From JBHHZI01 sp046757965 (lineage in GTDB: Bacteria; Acidobacteriota; Polarisedimenticolia; SMYD01), in the NCBI GenBank assembly GCA_046757965.1, contig JBHHZI010000011.1, positions 1-34,752 of the forward strand: a DNA stretch of 34,752 nucleotides, given 5' to 3'. The position numbers were made by a program, and so were the translations under genes. Below, in pieces: positions 25,030 to 33,953 of this stretch; the first letter of the stretch is position 1, and every line of letters starts with the position of its first letter. Under the pieces are notes generated by a model, which searched no databases, was not told the origin of the DNA, and was given only the letters and a program-made list of their open reading frames with translations.

Positions 25030-25920
25030 ATGATGCGTGAGACCCGTGCTGACGTCCTCTACATCATGGGGACCGCCCGAAGCGGCTCGACAATTCTCGG
25101 CATCCTCTTGTCGGCCAGTGACGGCATATGCTGCGCTGGGGAACTCTCCCACGTATTTCGCGATGGGCTCGGTAGTGAGAATGTCTGCTCCTGTGGCAAC
25201 GTGAGCGGGCAGTGCCCTCTATGGTCCCGCGTCTGGGGTCTCGCCGGGTGGAGCCCCAGCGACGCGACCGAGTCTGCACACGTCTTCCGCTCTGTCGAGA
25301 GTCATACAGCATTTCCACGATTACTGGGTTGGAGTATCCGGCCATCGGTGTGGCGAAGATACGAACATCTGAATCGGGTTCTCTTCACAGCTCTTGCCGA
25401 CGCGTCCCAAGACTCGGTCATTCTGGACACCTCCAAGTACGCGAGCCGCGCGCTAGCTATCTCCAGGCTTCTCGGGAAGAGGCTTAAGGTTATCTGCCTC
25501 ACGCGCTCGGCCGACGGCATCATGGATGCCTTCCAGAAGCCGAACCACGAAGAACAGCGTCCGAAGGGACCGTTCGCCGCAGCCGCCTACTACACTTACG
25601 TCTTGGCCTGTATTCGGACCGTTGCGGCGATTCTGGCCGAGAACATACTGGTTCTCAGTTTCGAGGATTTGCTCCAAGATCCGGATGGAACGCTCGCAAT
25701 CATAGAGCGATGGAGCGGGATTGACCTGTGTTTAAGCCGACAGGCCGTTCGCTCGCACGCAGATCTCCAGGTCGGTCACCTTCTCACGGCGAACAGAATC
25801 CGTAAACTTGACCACGTACGCTTCCTATCCGGTCCAGCTCCCGTGAAAGTTTCCTCACCGTCGAGACGTCTCCTGGTAGGAATGATGAGCGGTTATCGCC
25901 GCATGTTGGGTCTTGGATAG
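25030..25920 (+). CDS. sulfotransferase (PAPS-dependent, glycan-type)
   Basis: A 296-residue protein starting directly after the deacetylase stop (ATG 25030 or 25033). The PAPS 5'-phosphosulfate loop is GTARSGSTIL (14-23). Then come CAGELSHVFRDG and a cysteine-rich VCSCGNVSGQCPLW, which recur in bacterial glycan sulfotransferases. The 3'-phosphate-binding region is CLTRSADGIMDAF. Its position between a deacetylase and amidotransferases points to sulfation of the exopolysaccharide. No PAPS-making genes are in the window. Confidence 0.9.
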   Translation: MMRETRADVLYIMGTARSGSTILGILLSASDGICCAGELSHVFRDGLGSENVCSCGNVSGQCPLWSRVWGLAGWSPSDATESAHVFRSVESHTAFPRLLGWSIRPSVWRRYEHLNRVLFTALADASQDSVILDTSKYASRALAISRLLGKRLKVICLTRSADGIMDAFQKPNHEEQRPKGPFAAAAYYTYVLACIRTVAAILAENILVLSFEDLLQDPDGTLAIIERWSGIDLCLSRQAVRSHADLQVGHLLTANRIRKLDHVRFLSGPAPVKVSSPSRRLLVGMMSGYRRMLGLG

Positions 25921-25941
25921 CAATTGAGCACTCCACTCACG

Positions 25942-27099
25942 ATGCAACAAGCCGCAGGATCTCACGACCCGTACGACATCTGGTCGCGGCCCGTCGGTAT
26001 ACGGTTGAGACGCTACTACTACGCCCGACAACTACTGGGAATCGGAGCTCTGGTGCTCGGCGCGATGGATTGGATAGCGCCACAAATGCTGCGACGTATC
26101 ACACGCATCCGTCCGTCAGTATTCCCGATCGTCGAGGCCCATGAGATTCTTCTGCGAGTGTGCCGCGGCGACCCCATCACAGATTGTGAAATCGACCGGA
26201 TTGAGCAGTTGGCCGCACAGGGCGCAGGTCCCGCCGGTCACCGAGGATGGGGACTCGGCATGCCGTGGATGTCGAAGAACGGATTATACAGACGCGACGT
26301 GCCCCTTGTTACTCATACGCTGTACGTCATGGAGGCGCTGCTAGCTCTAGGGCGAATACGTGAACTGCGCGACCGAGCGAACAGGATGTTCCTCGATACA
26401 TGGGGCTTCCTTAAGTCATTGAAGGTCATGCACGAATCCGAATCCGACATGGCTGTATCGTACGCCCCGGTGGCCGAGCCCAGGATAGTCGTAAACGCAA
26501 ATGCATACGCAGCGTATGGATACGCATTACACTCACGTCACGGCGCGAAAGACCGGAAAGAGACAGCTTTCGTCAAGGCTTCGGCTCTCGCCCGTTGGGT
26601 CGTTCGCCAGCAACGACCAGATGGCGAATGGTGGTACTACGCGGATCGCGACCATGGTAATTTCGTCGATGGTTTTCACTCATGCTTCGTGATCAAGAAC
26701 CTCCTGAAGGCACAGCAGAACGTGCCAGAGCTTCGCTGTATCGCGGAGGAAGCCATCCGTAAGGGGTGGCAATTCTTGAAGAAGGCCGCTCTTGATAAAG
26801 ATCAAGGGCTCTGCCGCCGGATCTTGATGGGAGAATCCCACCAGCCATATCGGTGGGATCTCTATGACCAGGCGGAGTTTCTCGGCTTACTTGTGGACTT
26901 CGCTGAGATCGACGAGGCTACCAGATTCGCTCGGAGGGTTCGGAATCTCTTTCGGCGGAACGACCACTGGTACTGCCGTATCGACTTCCTGGGAAGACGA
27001 TGGGGGAAGGACTTTGACCGATGGGGGATACTCCCGTTCCTTTACCATGAGAGCCGGATCAGCGCGATATCCACGCACCGCGTCCGATCGCTTTCCTGA
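25942..27099 (+). CDS. alpha/alpha-toroid protein of unknown function, polysaccharide-locus family
   Basis: About 385 residues from ATG 25942; a TTG at 25924 is an alternative, and neither has a good ribosome binding site. It is rich in amphipathic helices with recurring motifs: SYAPVAEPRIVVNANAYAAY, RQQRPDGEWWYYADRDHGNF and DGFHSCFVIKNLLK. These match a group of helical-toroid proteins found in polysaccharide clusters, often mislabelled as dehydratases or prenyltransferases, and resemble in outline glucuronyl C5-epimerases and polysaccharide lyases. Conserved Trp, Tyr, His and Asp could line a sugar-binding groove. No signal peptide is visible. The function is unknown; epimerase or lyase is a guess. 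Confidence 0.75.
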   Translation: MQQAAGSHDPYDIWSRPVGIRLRRYYYARQLLGIGALVLGAMDWIAPQMLRRITRIRPSVFPIVEAHEILLRVCRGDPITDCEIDRIEQLAAQGAGPAGHRGWGLGMPWMSKNGLYRRDVPLVTHTLYVMEALLALGRIRELRDRANRMFLDTWGFLKSLKVMHESESDMAVSYAPVAEPRIVVNANAYAAYGYALHSRHGAKDRKETAFVKASALARWVVRQQRPDGEWWYYADRDHGNFVDGFHSCFVIKNLLKAQQNVPELRCIAEEAIRKGWQFLKKAALDKDQGLCRRILMGESHQPYRWDLYDQAEFLGLLVDFAEIDEATRFARRVRNLFRRNDHWYCRIDFLGRRWGKDFDRWGILPFLYHESRISAISTHRVRSLS

Positions 27100-27111
27100 G
27101 AACTGACACCC

Positions 27112-29046
27112 ATGTGTGGCATCGCAGGACGGAATGGACCTCCGGTATCCCCCACAGATCGAGCCACCGTCCTCTCTCTGTTGCGCCCACGAGGGCCGGA
27201 CTCACAAGGGGAAATGCAGCGCGCGATCGGCGAGAACACCCTCTGGATGGGCCACACCCGTCTTTCTATACTCGATCCTTCACCTGCAGGCGCCCAGCCG
27301 ATGGTAAGCCACGATGGTCGATGGACCGTCGTGTTCAACGGCGAGATCTATAACCATCGTGATATTCGCCTCCTTCTCCCGGGTCCCTTCCGAGGCCACT
27401 CGGATACCGAGACTCTAGTGGAGTGCCTCGCCACTTGCGGACTTCATCGGACACTGAGACTTCTGAACGGGATGTTCGCGGCGGCGGCGTTCGATTCGGT
27501 CGAGAACAAGCTGCACCTATTCCGCGATCCCTTTGGCGTCAAGCCGCTTTACTACTACCAAGGGCCATCAAGTCTTTCCTTCGCCTCGGAGATTCGCGCT
27601 CTGCACGCGCTGTCGCCCGGCCGCCGCACGCTCGATAGCTGCGCCCTGCAAACGTTCTTGACGCTCCGCTATGTCCCTTCGCCGGGAACTCTCTTTAGAG
27701 GAGTCAGGAGGCTGCCGCCTGGCCACGGCCTCTCGGTCGACCTCCGGAACTTGCTGACGGAATCGTGGTCTTTCCAGCCTACTGCACAACGCAGATTCAC
27801 TGGCTCCATCCATGACGCTGCCGACGAGTATAGTGACGCACTGGAGAGAGCCGTTCATCGACAACTTCGTTCAGATGTTCCTGTCGGGGTTTTCCTGTCT
27901 GGCGGCATCGACTCCGCTACCATCGCGACTGTCGCCAAGAAACTCGGCCAATGTCTTCCAACTTTCACTGTCGGATTCGGGCGGGAATACCGGGAATGCG
28001 AGATCGAGGACGGACGGCAGACGGCATCGCTCTTGGGTCTGCAGCACAACGAGATCCTCCTTCACCCGGACCGCGTATGGGATACACTGGACCGCATCGC
28101 GGACGCGGTGGAGGAGCCACTCGGAACCACTTCTGTCGTGCCGATGTGGTACCTCGCCAAACTCGCACGAGAGCACGTGACTGTCGCGATCACGGGCCAG
28201 GGAACTGACGAACCCTGGGGTGGCTATCGTCGCTATCAGCAGGAGGTCCTCCGGAGCGCGATACCGGGAGTCACGCGACGACTAGGCGCATTATGGGGGG
28301 TGCCGGCAACGATAGTGAGCCAATGGCGGCGAGCTCCGGATGCTCTGCGACGATCACTTCGCTCCTTAGCATTCGCCGACCTCGCACGACGGTTTCAGGA
28401 AGCCTCCTCCCTCTTTAACGAGGAGGAACGCGAATTGCTTACAGGCGACCGAGGCCCTGGAAAAGCGCAGGAGTCGATCGACTACTGGCTTGCCTTGGTT
28501 ACAGATTCCAGCAAGGAAGACGTCGAGAAGATGATGGCTATCGACTGCCGGATGGACCTCGCCGATGACCTTCTACTGTACACTGACAAGATCTCCATGG
28601 CTTTCTCGCTCGAGACCAGGGTGCCCATGCTCGACCTGGATCTGGTGAAACTGGTCGAGAGCTTTCCGCGACGATTCAAAATTGGCGTCAACAGGACGAA
28701 GATCGTGCACAAGAAAGTCGCAACGAAAACCCTGCCCTCTTGGCTGGTGAGAAGGAAGAAACAGGGATTCCTCGTGCCCTTCGGAGCGTGGATTCGGGGT
28801 CCGTGGCGTGAGCCGCTGCGGAACGTACTTTTCCAGCGTGGCGCTTCCCATTTCGATCACATTTCTTCCAAGGGCCTCACCACCCTCTGGACACAACATC
28901 AATCGGGCGAACGGGACTACGGCAAGCAATTGTTTGCCCTCCTTACATTTGCACAATGGTGCAACCGCCAAGAGAATACGAGACTCCGACCACGAGTGGG
29001 CGCGATACCCGAGATTCGGCGGACTCTCACCCGAGGCCCAATATGA
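27112..29046 (+). CDS. asnB: asparagine-synthase-like amidotransferase (first copy)
   Basis: A 644-residue protein, 12 bases after the toroid gene. The mature N-terminus would be Cys2 (MCGIAG), the glutaminase nucleophile. The glutaminase domain keeps HTRLSILD, NGEIYNH, DTETL and RDPFGVKPLYYY. The synthetase domain has the ATP-pyrophosphatase loop SGGIDS (263-268). The second conserved loop reads GTDEPWGGY (364-372) in place of GGDELFGGY, a variant known in glycan-locus members. In such loci these enzymes may amidate uronic acids rather than make asparagine; this is inference. The symbol marks the family, not a proven reaction. Confidence 0.88.
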   Translation: MCGIAGRNGPPVSPTDRATVLSLLRPRGPDSQGEMQRAIGENTLWMGHTRLSILDPSPAGAQPMVSHDGRWTVVFNGEIYNHRDIRLLLPGPFRGHSDTETLVECLATCGLHRTLRLLNGMFAAAAFDSVENKLHLFRDPFGVKPLYYYQGPSSLSFASEIRALHALSPGRRTLDSCALQTFLTLRYVPSPGTLFRGVRRLPPGHGLSVDLRNLLTESWSFQPTAQRRFTGSIHDAADEYSDALERAVHRQLRSDVPVGVFLSGGIDSATIATVAKKLGQCLPTFTVGFGREYRECEIEDGRQTASLLGLQHNEILLHPDRVWDTLDRIADAVEEPLGTTSVVPMWYLAKLAREHVTVAITGQGTDEPWGGYRRYQQEVLRSAIPGVTRRLGALWGVPATIVSQWRRAPDALRRSLRSLAFADLARRFQEASSLFNEEERELLTGDRGPGKAQESIDYWLALVTDSSKEDVEKMMAIDCRMDLADDLLLYTDKISMAFSLETRVPMLDLDLVKLVESFPRRFKIGVNRTKIVHKKVATKTLPSWLVRRKKQGFLVPFGAWIRGPWREPLRNVLFQRGASHFDHISSKGLTTLWTQHQSGERDYGKQLFALLTFAQWCNRQENTRLRPRVGAIPEIRRTLTRGPI

Positions 29047-29556
29047 TGATCGGTGCTTCAGATCGTATTGCTAACGAGCCTCGTCGGGTGGCAGCCGGTC
29101 TTTCGTGGACCGCCCATGCGGCGATGGTCACGGTCATCGGTCTGCTGCCGGCCGACACCCAACCTATTGTTGGTCATCCCGCTCAAGAGTATACTCCCCC
29201 TCCTCGTGAGGCGACCTCGGTCCTTGTTTGTGTTGATTCTCGCTCCTATGCATCGTCACAACTGTTTGTCACCCGCACAGTGCTCCTGCCCGACGGAGCA
29301 ATGTCTGTCAATGCGGAGCCGCTTCTTTGTGATCCGGCCGATGGCAAGAATCTGTCTTCGACATCTGGGCGGATTCTCTTCTCAAGAAGCAGCTTCGAGG
29401 CTCAGAGATAGGTAGGCGCCAAGGCGTTCCTGGCCACATGGCTGTTAGTACTCGCTCGAGAACGACCTGGGCTATTCTTATACGTACGTTTTCGTCCGTA
29501 TTGATGCCCAGACGACGTTTGCGTGGCGCGACTCATGACGCGAGGGATTGAATCTC
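29047..29556 (+). other. 500-bp gap between the two amidotransferase genes, possible decayed gene
   Basis: No recognisable gene. An ATG at 29043 overlaps the amidotransferase stop (ATGA) and opens a 122-codon frame to 29411 with no family resemblance. In another frame, 29053-29415 encodes a hydrophobic, membrane-protein-like stretch (NLLLVIPLKSILPLLVRRP). The two could be parts of one gene broken by a frameshift. Near 29485-29500 there is an AT-rich stretch that could hold a promoter for the next gene, but the match is weak. Confidence 0.4.
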
Positions 29557-31464
29557 ATGTGCGGCATTGCAGGGTTCTGGACTCGGCGGGCAGAAATAGT
29601 TGGCGCCCTTGCCCATGACCTGAAAGGCGCTGTTGACTCGCTCAAGCACCGAGGCCCGGACGATTCCGACACGTGGACCAACAACGCAGGTCTGGGGCTA
29701 GGTCACACACGTCTGTCTGTTCTCGATCTATCCGAACGCGGCCATCAACCAATGGTCTCCGAGGATGGAATTCAGGTATTGGTCTATAACGGCGAAGTCT
29801 ACAACTTTCGAGAGATTCGATCCGAACTCGAACGTCTCGGTTATCGATTCCGCAGCAATGGCGACGCAGAAGTCGTCATGACATCACTTCGAGAGTGGGG
29901 AACAGACGCACTTCAGCGTTTCGTCGGCATGTTCGCCTTCGCCCTATGGAACGAGCGTACGAGAACGTTGCGCCTGTACCGGGACCGCGTTGGAATCAAG
30001 CCACTCTATTATGGTTGGGACGGCTCTACGTTTTGGTTTGGCTCAGAACTCAAGGCTCTAAGATCATTTCGACACTGGACACCCACGTTGAACTGCCAAG
30101 CGCTCGGCGAGTATTTTCAGTATGGGTACGTCGCGTCACCCCGCAGCATTTACAAGGAAGTTCACAAGATCCCCCCTGGCCATTGGCTTGAAATCCACAG
30201 GGACGGTGGTCCCCGTACCCGTCCGTATTGGGCGTTCCTAACCCACGCTCAGCATGTGTCTTGCGAGAACGAGGAGGTTCTGACCAAGAAGCTTGAAGCT
30301 CTGCTTACCGAAGCATTGCTCTATCGGATGGTATCGGATGTTCCGGTCGGAGTCTTTCTATCTGGCGGCATAGACTCGTCAATAGTTGCTGCTATTCTTA
30401 GTCGGAACCGCCGAACCGCACTTCGAACCTTCACGGTAGCCTTTCGGGAGAGAAGCCATGATGAGGCTTCCTGGGCACGGCAGATTGCCCACCATCTAGG
30501 TACGGACCACGAAGAACTCATCTTGAACTCAGAGGACGTGCTCCGACTCTTGCCGCAATGGGCCGAAATCTACGATGAACCGTTTGGAGATGCTTCCGGA
30601 CTTCCTACATATCTAGTATCCAAGGTGTCTCGCAAGTACGTGACCGTGGCGTTGTCCGGCGATGGCGGAGACGAACTGTTCGGCGGATACGACCGTTATA
30701 CACAGCTCCCCCGATTGCTTCAGGCTTGGAATCGAATCCCTACAGTTTTGCGCAAAGGATTACGCACGATCAGTGGCGCCTTGCCGCAGCGGAGGGTGGC
30801 ATCCATAGTCGACACGCTGACCGGAAGACGCCTGAACAAGGTCCATGACCGAGTTGACAAACTGAGCGAATTTCTCCTGAACCCAGAACAAGGACACCTC
30901 CACGACCTGACAGTCTCACTTTGGCTGGAACCCCAAGTGGATCGACTCGTCTCCGGTTACGCCGACCCCCGGCCGGGTCTTACGTGCTTCGACGGAACAT
31001 TCGCGGAGCAGATGATGCGCGCTGACCTGCGCACGTCATTGCCCGACGACATGCTGGCCAAGGTAGACCGCGCAAGTATGGCCGTCGGCCTCGAAACCAG
31101 GGCGCCACTGTTGGACCACCGCTTGGTGGAATTTGCTTTTCGGCTGCCGCTATCGCTCCGTGTGGGTAAACTCGGTTCGAAGCACTTGTTGAAGAGAGTC
31201 CTCTACCGCTACGTTCCGCCCTCCTTGGTCGACCGCCCGAAGCAAGGCTTCTCCGTTCCACTGGGGCGATGGCTTCGCCATGAACTTCGGCCCCTGCTAG
31301 AGGATCACTTGTCCCCCGCCCGGATCAAGTCGGCCGGAATCCTTGACCCAGATCTGGTCGCCGCGGAACTGAGGACTTTCCTATCGGGAGCTAGCATCCA
31401 TTTTGGACGCGTCTGGCTGCTCCTCGCGTTTGAAATCTGGCGGGAACGCTGGAGTTCCGCATGA
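29557..31464 (+). CDS. asnB: asparagine-synthase-like amidotransferase (second copy)
   Basis: A 635-residue protein starting at ATG 29557, so that Cys2 is the nucleophile (MCGIAGFW); the TTG at 29548 is rejected for that reason. GAGGGA lies upstream as ribosome binding site. The glutaminase domain has NGEVYNF and RDRVGIKPLYYG. The synthetase has SGGIDSS (269-275) and the normal GDGGDELFGGYDRY. It is only distantly similar to the copy upstream, so it is not a recent duplication. It overlaps the glycosyltransferase gene by four bases (ATGA), which ties it to glycan synthesis. Confidence 0.92.
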   Translation: MCGIAGFWTRRAEIVGALAHDLKGAVDSLKHRGPDDSDTWTNNAGLGLGHTRLSVLDLSERGHQPMVSEDGIQVLVYNGEVYNFREIRSELERLGYRFRSNGDAEVVMTSLREWGTDALQRFVGMFAFALWNERTRTLRLYRDRVGIKPLYYGWDGSTFWFGSELKALRSFRHWTPTLNCQALGEYFQYGYVASPRSIYKEVHKIPPGHWLEIHRDGGPRTRPYWAFLTHAQHVSCENEEVLTKKLEALLTEALLYRMVSDVPVGVFLSGGIDSSIVAAILSRNRRTALRTFTVAFRERSHDEASWARQIAHHLGTDHEELILNSEDVLRLLPQWAEIYDEPFGDASGLPTYLVSKVSRKYVTVALSGDGGDELFGGYDRYTQLPRLLQAWNRIPTVLRKGLRTISGALPQRRVASIVDTLTGRRLNKVHDRVDKLSEFLLNPEQGHLHDLTVSLWLEPQVDRLVSGYADPRPGLTCFDGTFAEQMMRADLRTSLPDDMLAKVDRASMAVGLETRAPLLDHRLVEFAFRLPLSLRVGKLGSKHLLKRVLYRYVPPSLVDRPKQGFSVPLGRWLRHELRPLLEDHLSPARIKSAGILDPDLVAAELRTFLSGASIHFGRVWLLLAFEIWRERWSSA

Positions 31465-32624
31465 GTCCGATACGAGTTCTCATGGGGATTCCCCATCCGC
31501 AAGGACCCGGGGGGCCCCCGAAACACATACCCCAGTTGATCGCCGTCTTGCGGGAACTAGGTCACGAGGTTGAGACCATCACTTACAGCGACTGCAGAGT
31601 GCAAGACAAGACCCCTTTGTCAAGAATCCGGACTGTCGCGAGGGTTCTGTGGAATATGGCGCGTGCCCGGGCAAAGACACGCCCTCACATCATTCAGATT
31701 AACTCAGCGTACGATGCTCACGCTATTCTTCGGGATGCCTTCATAGTAACCCTTCTCCGCTGGACCGGTGCCGGTACCCGGTATTTTGTCAAATTTCATG
31801 GCTCCGATGCCGCACTTCTCGCTCGCAACGGGTTCTGGCGTGCGGTGACTGCGTGGACACTAGACCGTCTTGATGCGATCGCAGTCCTGTCCACTGAAGA
31901 GGCCACCAACTTCAAAATCAGCCACCCCCGCATCGCCCACAAGATCAGAATTGTGAAAAACATTGTAGACGTGAATCGATTCGAAATAAGGAACACTTCA
32001 TCGAACCGGAGCGTCTGGGGAATGTCTTCCCACGACATCATCTTCTTGTTCATCTCCCGCTTTGTGCCAGGCAAGGGCCTGTTGGATGTCATTACAGCTT
32101 TCTCTCAAATCCATGAAGTCTTCCGCCGAGCCCGTCTCTTGCTCGTCGGAGATGGACCCGAGCGCTCTGCAGCTGAGGACCTGGTGCAAGTCAACGACCT
32201 GCGCTCTAAGGTAGTTTTTACTGGTTACCTTAGGAACCAACTTGCCACCGACGCGTACACAATGTCCGATGTCCTGGTCTTTCCAACTCACAACGAAGGG
32301 TTCTCCATGACTATCTTCGATTCATTGGCTGCAGGGTTGCCGGTGTTGACCACACGAATCCGGGCAGCAGCGGATTACTTGCACGAACCTCACAATGTTC
32401 TGTGGGTGAACAAGGAAGACCCAGGGACGCTCGCTCGCCAGATGGCTCGAGTAATCCGAGATGCTGATCTTCGTAAGACGATGGGCGAGAACAACCGACA
32501 GCTCGCGCGTCAATTCAATCGCAGCTCCGTCGCCGCAGACTTCATCGCCATTTACAATGAATTACTGCCGTCATCGCAACATCACGACGGCCTGAGTAGC
32601 GTACAAGGCGAGAATCACGATTGA
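31461..32624 (+). CDS. GT4-family glycosyltransferase
   Basis: A 387-residue retaining glycosyltransferase with two Rossmann-like domains. The N-terminal acceptor domain begins RVLMGIPHPQGPGGPPKHI. The nucleotide-sugar part carries FISRFVPGKGLLDVI, LLLVGDGPE and VVFTGY, then THNEGFSMTIFDSLAAGLPV. The usual E-x7-E pair reads E279-x7-D287, a conservative change at the second position. It adds a sugar to the lipid-linked repeat unit; donor and acceptor are unknown. It starts in the ATGA overlap with the amidotransferase gene. Confidence 0.93.
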   Translation: MSPIRVLMGIPHPQGPGGPPKHIPQLIAVLRELGHEVETITYSDCRVQDKTPLSRIRTVARVLWNMARARAKTRPHIIQINSAYDAHAILRDAFIVTLLRWTGAGTRYFVKFHGSDAALLARNGFWRAVTAWTLDRLDAIAVLSTEEATNFKISHPRIAHKIRIVKNIVDVNRFEIRNTSSNRSVWGMSSHDIIFLFISRFVPGKGLLDVITAFSQIHEVFRRARLLLVGDGPERSAAEDLVQVNDLRSKVVFTGYLRNQLATDAYTMSDVLVFPTHNEGFSMTIFDSLAAGLPVLTTRIRAAADYLHEPHNVLWVNKEDPGTLARQMARVIRDADLRKTMGENNRQLARQFNRSSVAADFIAIYNELLPSSQHHDGLSSVQGENHD

Positions 32625-33290
32625 CACAGCGGGAACCTCGGCGGTGGTTTGTGTCCATACACAGACCCAGACGTACGCTTTTACGGATCTGGCTCCAGCG
32701 TTTGGTCATGGCAGCCCAGCAACCTCAACGGTGAGAATGGCACCTGTGGACAAGTGGCGGCCAGTGGTTGAACAGACATCCCGCTCGGCTCCGCACGCCG
32801 TGGTTATTCTCCCTCAGTCTCGGGAGCGCCAAACAACAACGTCCGCCAACTCCTCATCGGAACGCAGACACGCCATCGTGGATGATGGACAGACCGTAGA
32901 AACGGATATGTCCCAGGACAATGGGCCGCAAATGCGGATCATGTTCCGGGACAAAAGAACGCATGCATCCCTCGGGTTCGACGTTGGCTGCAAACACCCC
33001 TATGCTGGCATCTCCGGCGCATCGTGCGCCACAGCACCGCGTAGCGATCTTCCCACGCGTTACCCAACTTGCGTCCGCAGCCTGGGAACTTGAAGATCCC
33101 TTGTTATCCGTCGTCACGTCGTTGGCTACTCCGAGCGTCGCCGCAACCGGACCCGGTCCTCTACTCATCGACCCGACGCCACAACCCACGAATGAAGCCA
33201 TACCCAAGGAACACCACCAGCGTTTTGGCGGCCACCGACTGCCGCGTGTTAACGGTCACCTGAAAACGTAGTTTAAGGAACGGGATTTCC
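32625..33290 (+). other. 666-bp gap without a recognisable gene, possibly decayed coding sequence
   Basis: Several short frames on both strands cross the region but none resembles a known family. One plus-strand frame starting at a TTG that overlaps the glycosyltransferase stop (32621) runs to 33271 with only two stop codons (near 32732 and 32897), as a degraded gene might. Its opening (RRWFVSIHRPRRTLLRIWLQ) is basic and hydrophobic. Nothing else stands out. Confidence 0.35.
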
Positions 33291-33713
33291 ATGGATGCAA
33301 TGCTACTCTACCGAGCCGCTCACTGGTGTTGGCGGCGATCAATCCCAATTGTTCCACAAGTGTTGCAGATCGCAATCTTGTTTCTGTTCAACACATACCT
33401 TCCATATCAAACAGCGATAGGCCGAGGAACTCGTCTAGGTCACCGCGGCATAAGCGTAGTCATAAACTCAGAGTCGATTGTCGGTAATAACGTATTAATT
33501 CGAGCTCATGTGACGATCGGGAAAAAAACCAGCGACGGCGACGCGCCTATTATAGAGGACAACGTAGAGATCGGTGATGGCGCAAAAATAATAGGAAGTG
33601 TTCGAATCGGCAAATCCGCAATAATAGGTACTAATGCAGTTGTGCTATCGGATGTGCCGGCAGGCGCGTTGGCAGTTGGTGTGCCAGCATCGATAAAAGA
33701 GATTAGAGAATGA
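33291..33713 (+). CDS. hexapeptide-repeat acetyltransferase (serine acetyltransferase-like)
   Basis: A 140-residue protein with AAGGAA (33275-33280) as ribosome binding site. A hydrophobic N-terminal helix is followed by left-handed beta-helix hexapeptide turns (GRGTRLGHRGISVVINSES, IVGNNVLIRAHVTIGKK, IGDGAKIIGSVRIGKSAIIG) and the closing VPAGALAVGVPA. This form is close to the CysE-like O-acetyltransferases of polysaccharide loci such as WcaB, so it probably acetylates the glycan. The gene is much more AT-rich than its surroundings, with many ATA and AGA codons, which suggests recent acquisition. Confidence 0.88.
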   Translation: MDAMLLYRAAHWCWRRSIPIVPQVLQIAILFLFNTYLPYQTAIGRGTRLGHRGISVVINSESIVGNNVLIRAHVTIGKKTSDGDAPIIEDNVEIGDGAKIIGSVRIGKSAIIGTNAVVLSDVPAGALAVGVPASIKEIRE

Positions 33714-33801
33714 GAGTCATCAGGGTTTCGTGTGGGTCGATCTTTATGGCCGGAACCGCTTGAGCCGCTGCGATTTGCGCCAGAAAAGACACTCAGGACA
33801 C

Positions 33802-33864
33802 TTTCCAGCTCCCTCACGCCCTCCTGGCTCGGGCGGAGAGAGGGGGGCATGAGGGGGCTGGAAA
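33802..33864. repeat. large imperfect inverted repeat (possible dispersed palindromic element)
   Basis: The 20-base arm at 33802-33821 (TTTCCAGCTCCCTCACGCCC) pairs with the arm at 33845-33864 at 18 of 20 positions, around a 23-base G- and C-rich loop. The arms and loop resemble the intergenic palindromes scattered through many proteobacterial genomes. A strong RNA hairpin here could slow transcription into the flippase gene. Confidence 0.7.
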
Positions 33865-33953
33865 CGGCTTCCTACAGCGCAGGAGAGGCCAATTGAGGGT
33901 CGATGAGGCGTTCCTCCGCCGGCGGGTTCACCCACACGAATGTCTGAAGACCC

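Noticed and set aside
32854..33207. Minus-strand 117-codon frame in the 32625-33290 gap
   Set aside because: It resembles no family and its composition is not protein-like; it is left as part of an unassigned gap.
12767..33713. Exosortase/PEP-CTERM-type exopolysaccharide locus
   Set aside because: Some families (amidotransferase, deacetylase, Wzc-like kinase) occur in such loci, but no exosortase gene and no PEP-CTERM sorting signal is present in the window.
33744..33935. Minus-strand 63-codon frame
   Set aside because: It reads through the large palindromic repeat, has no ribosome binding site and looks like a repeat-derived spurious frame.
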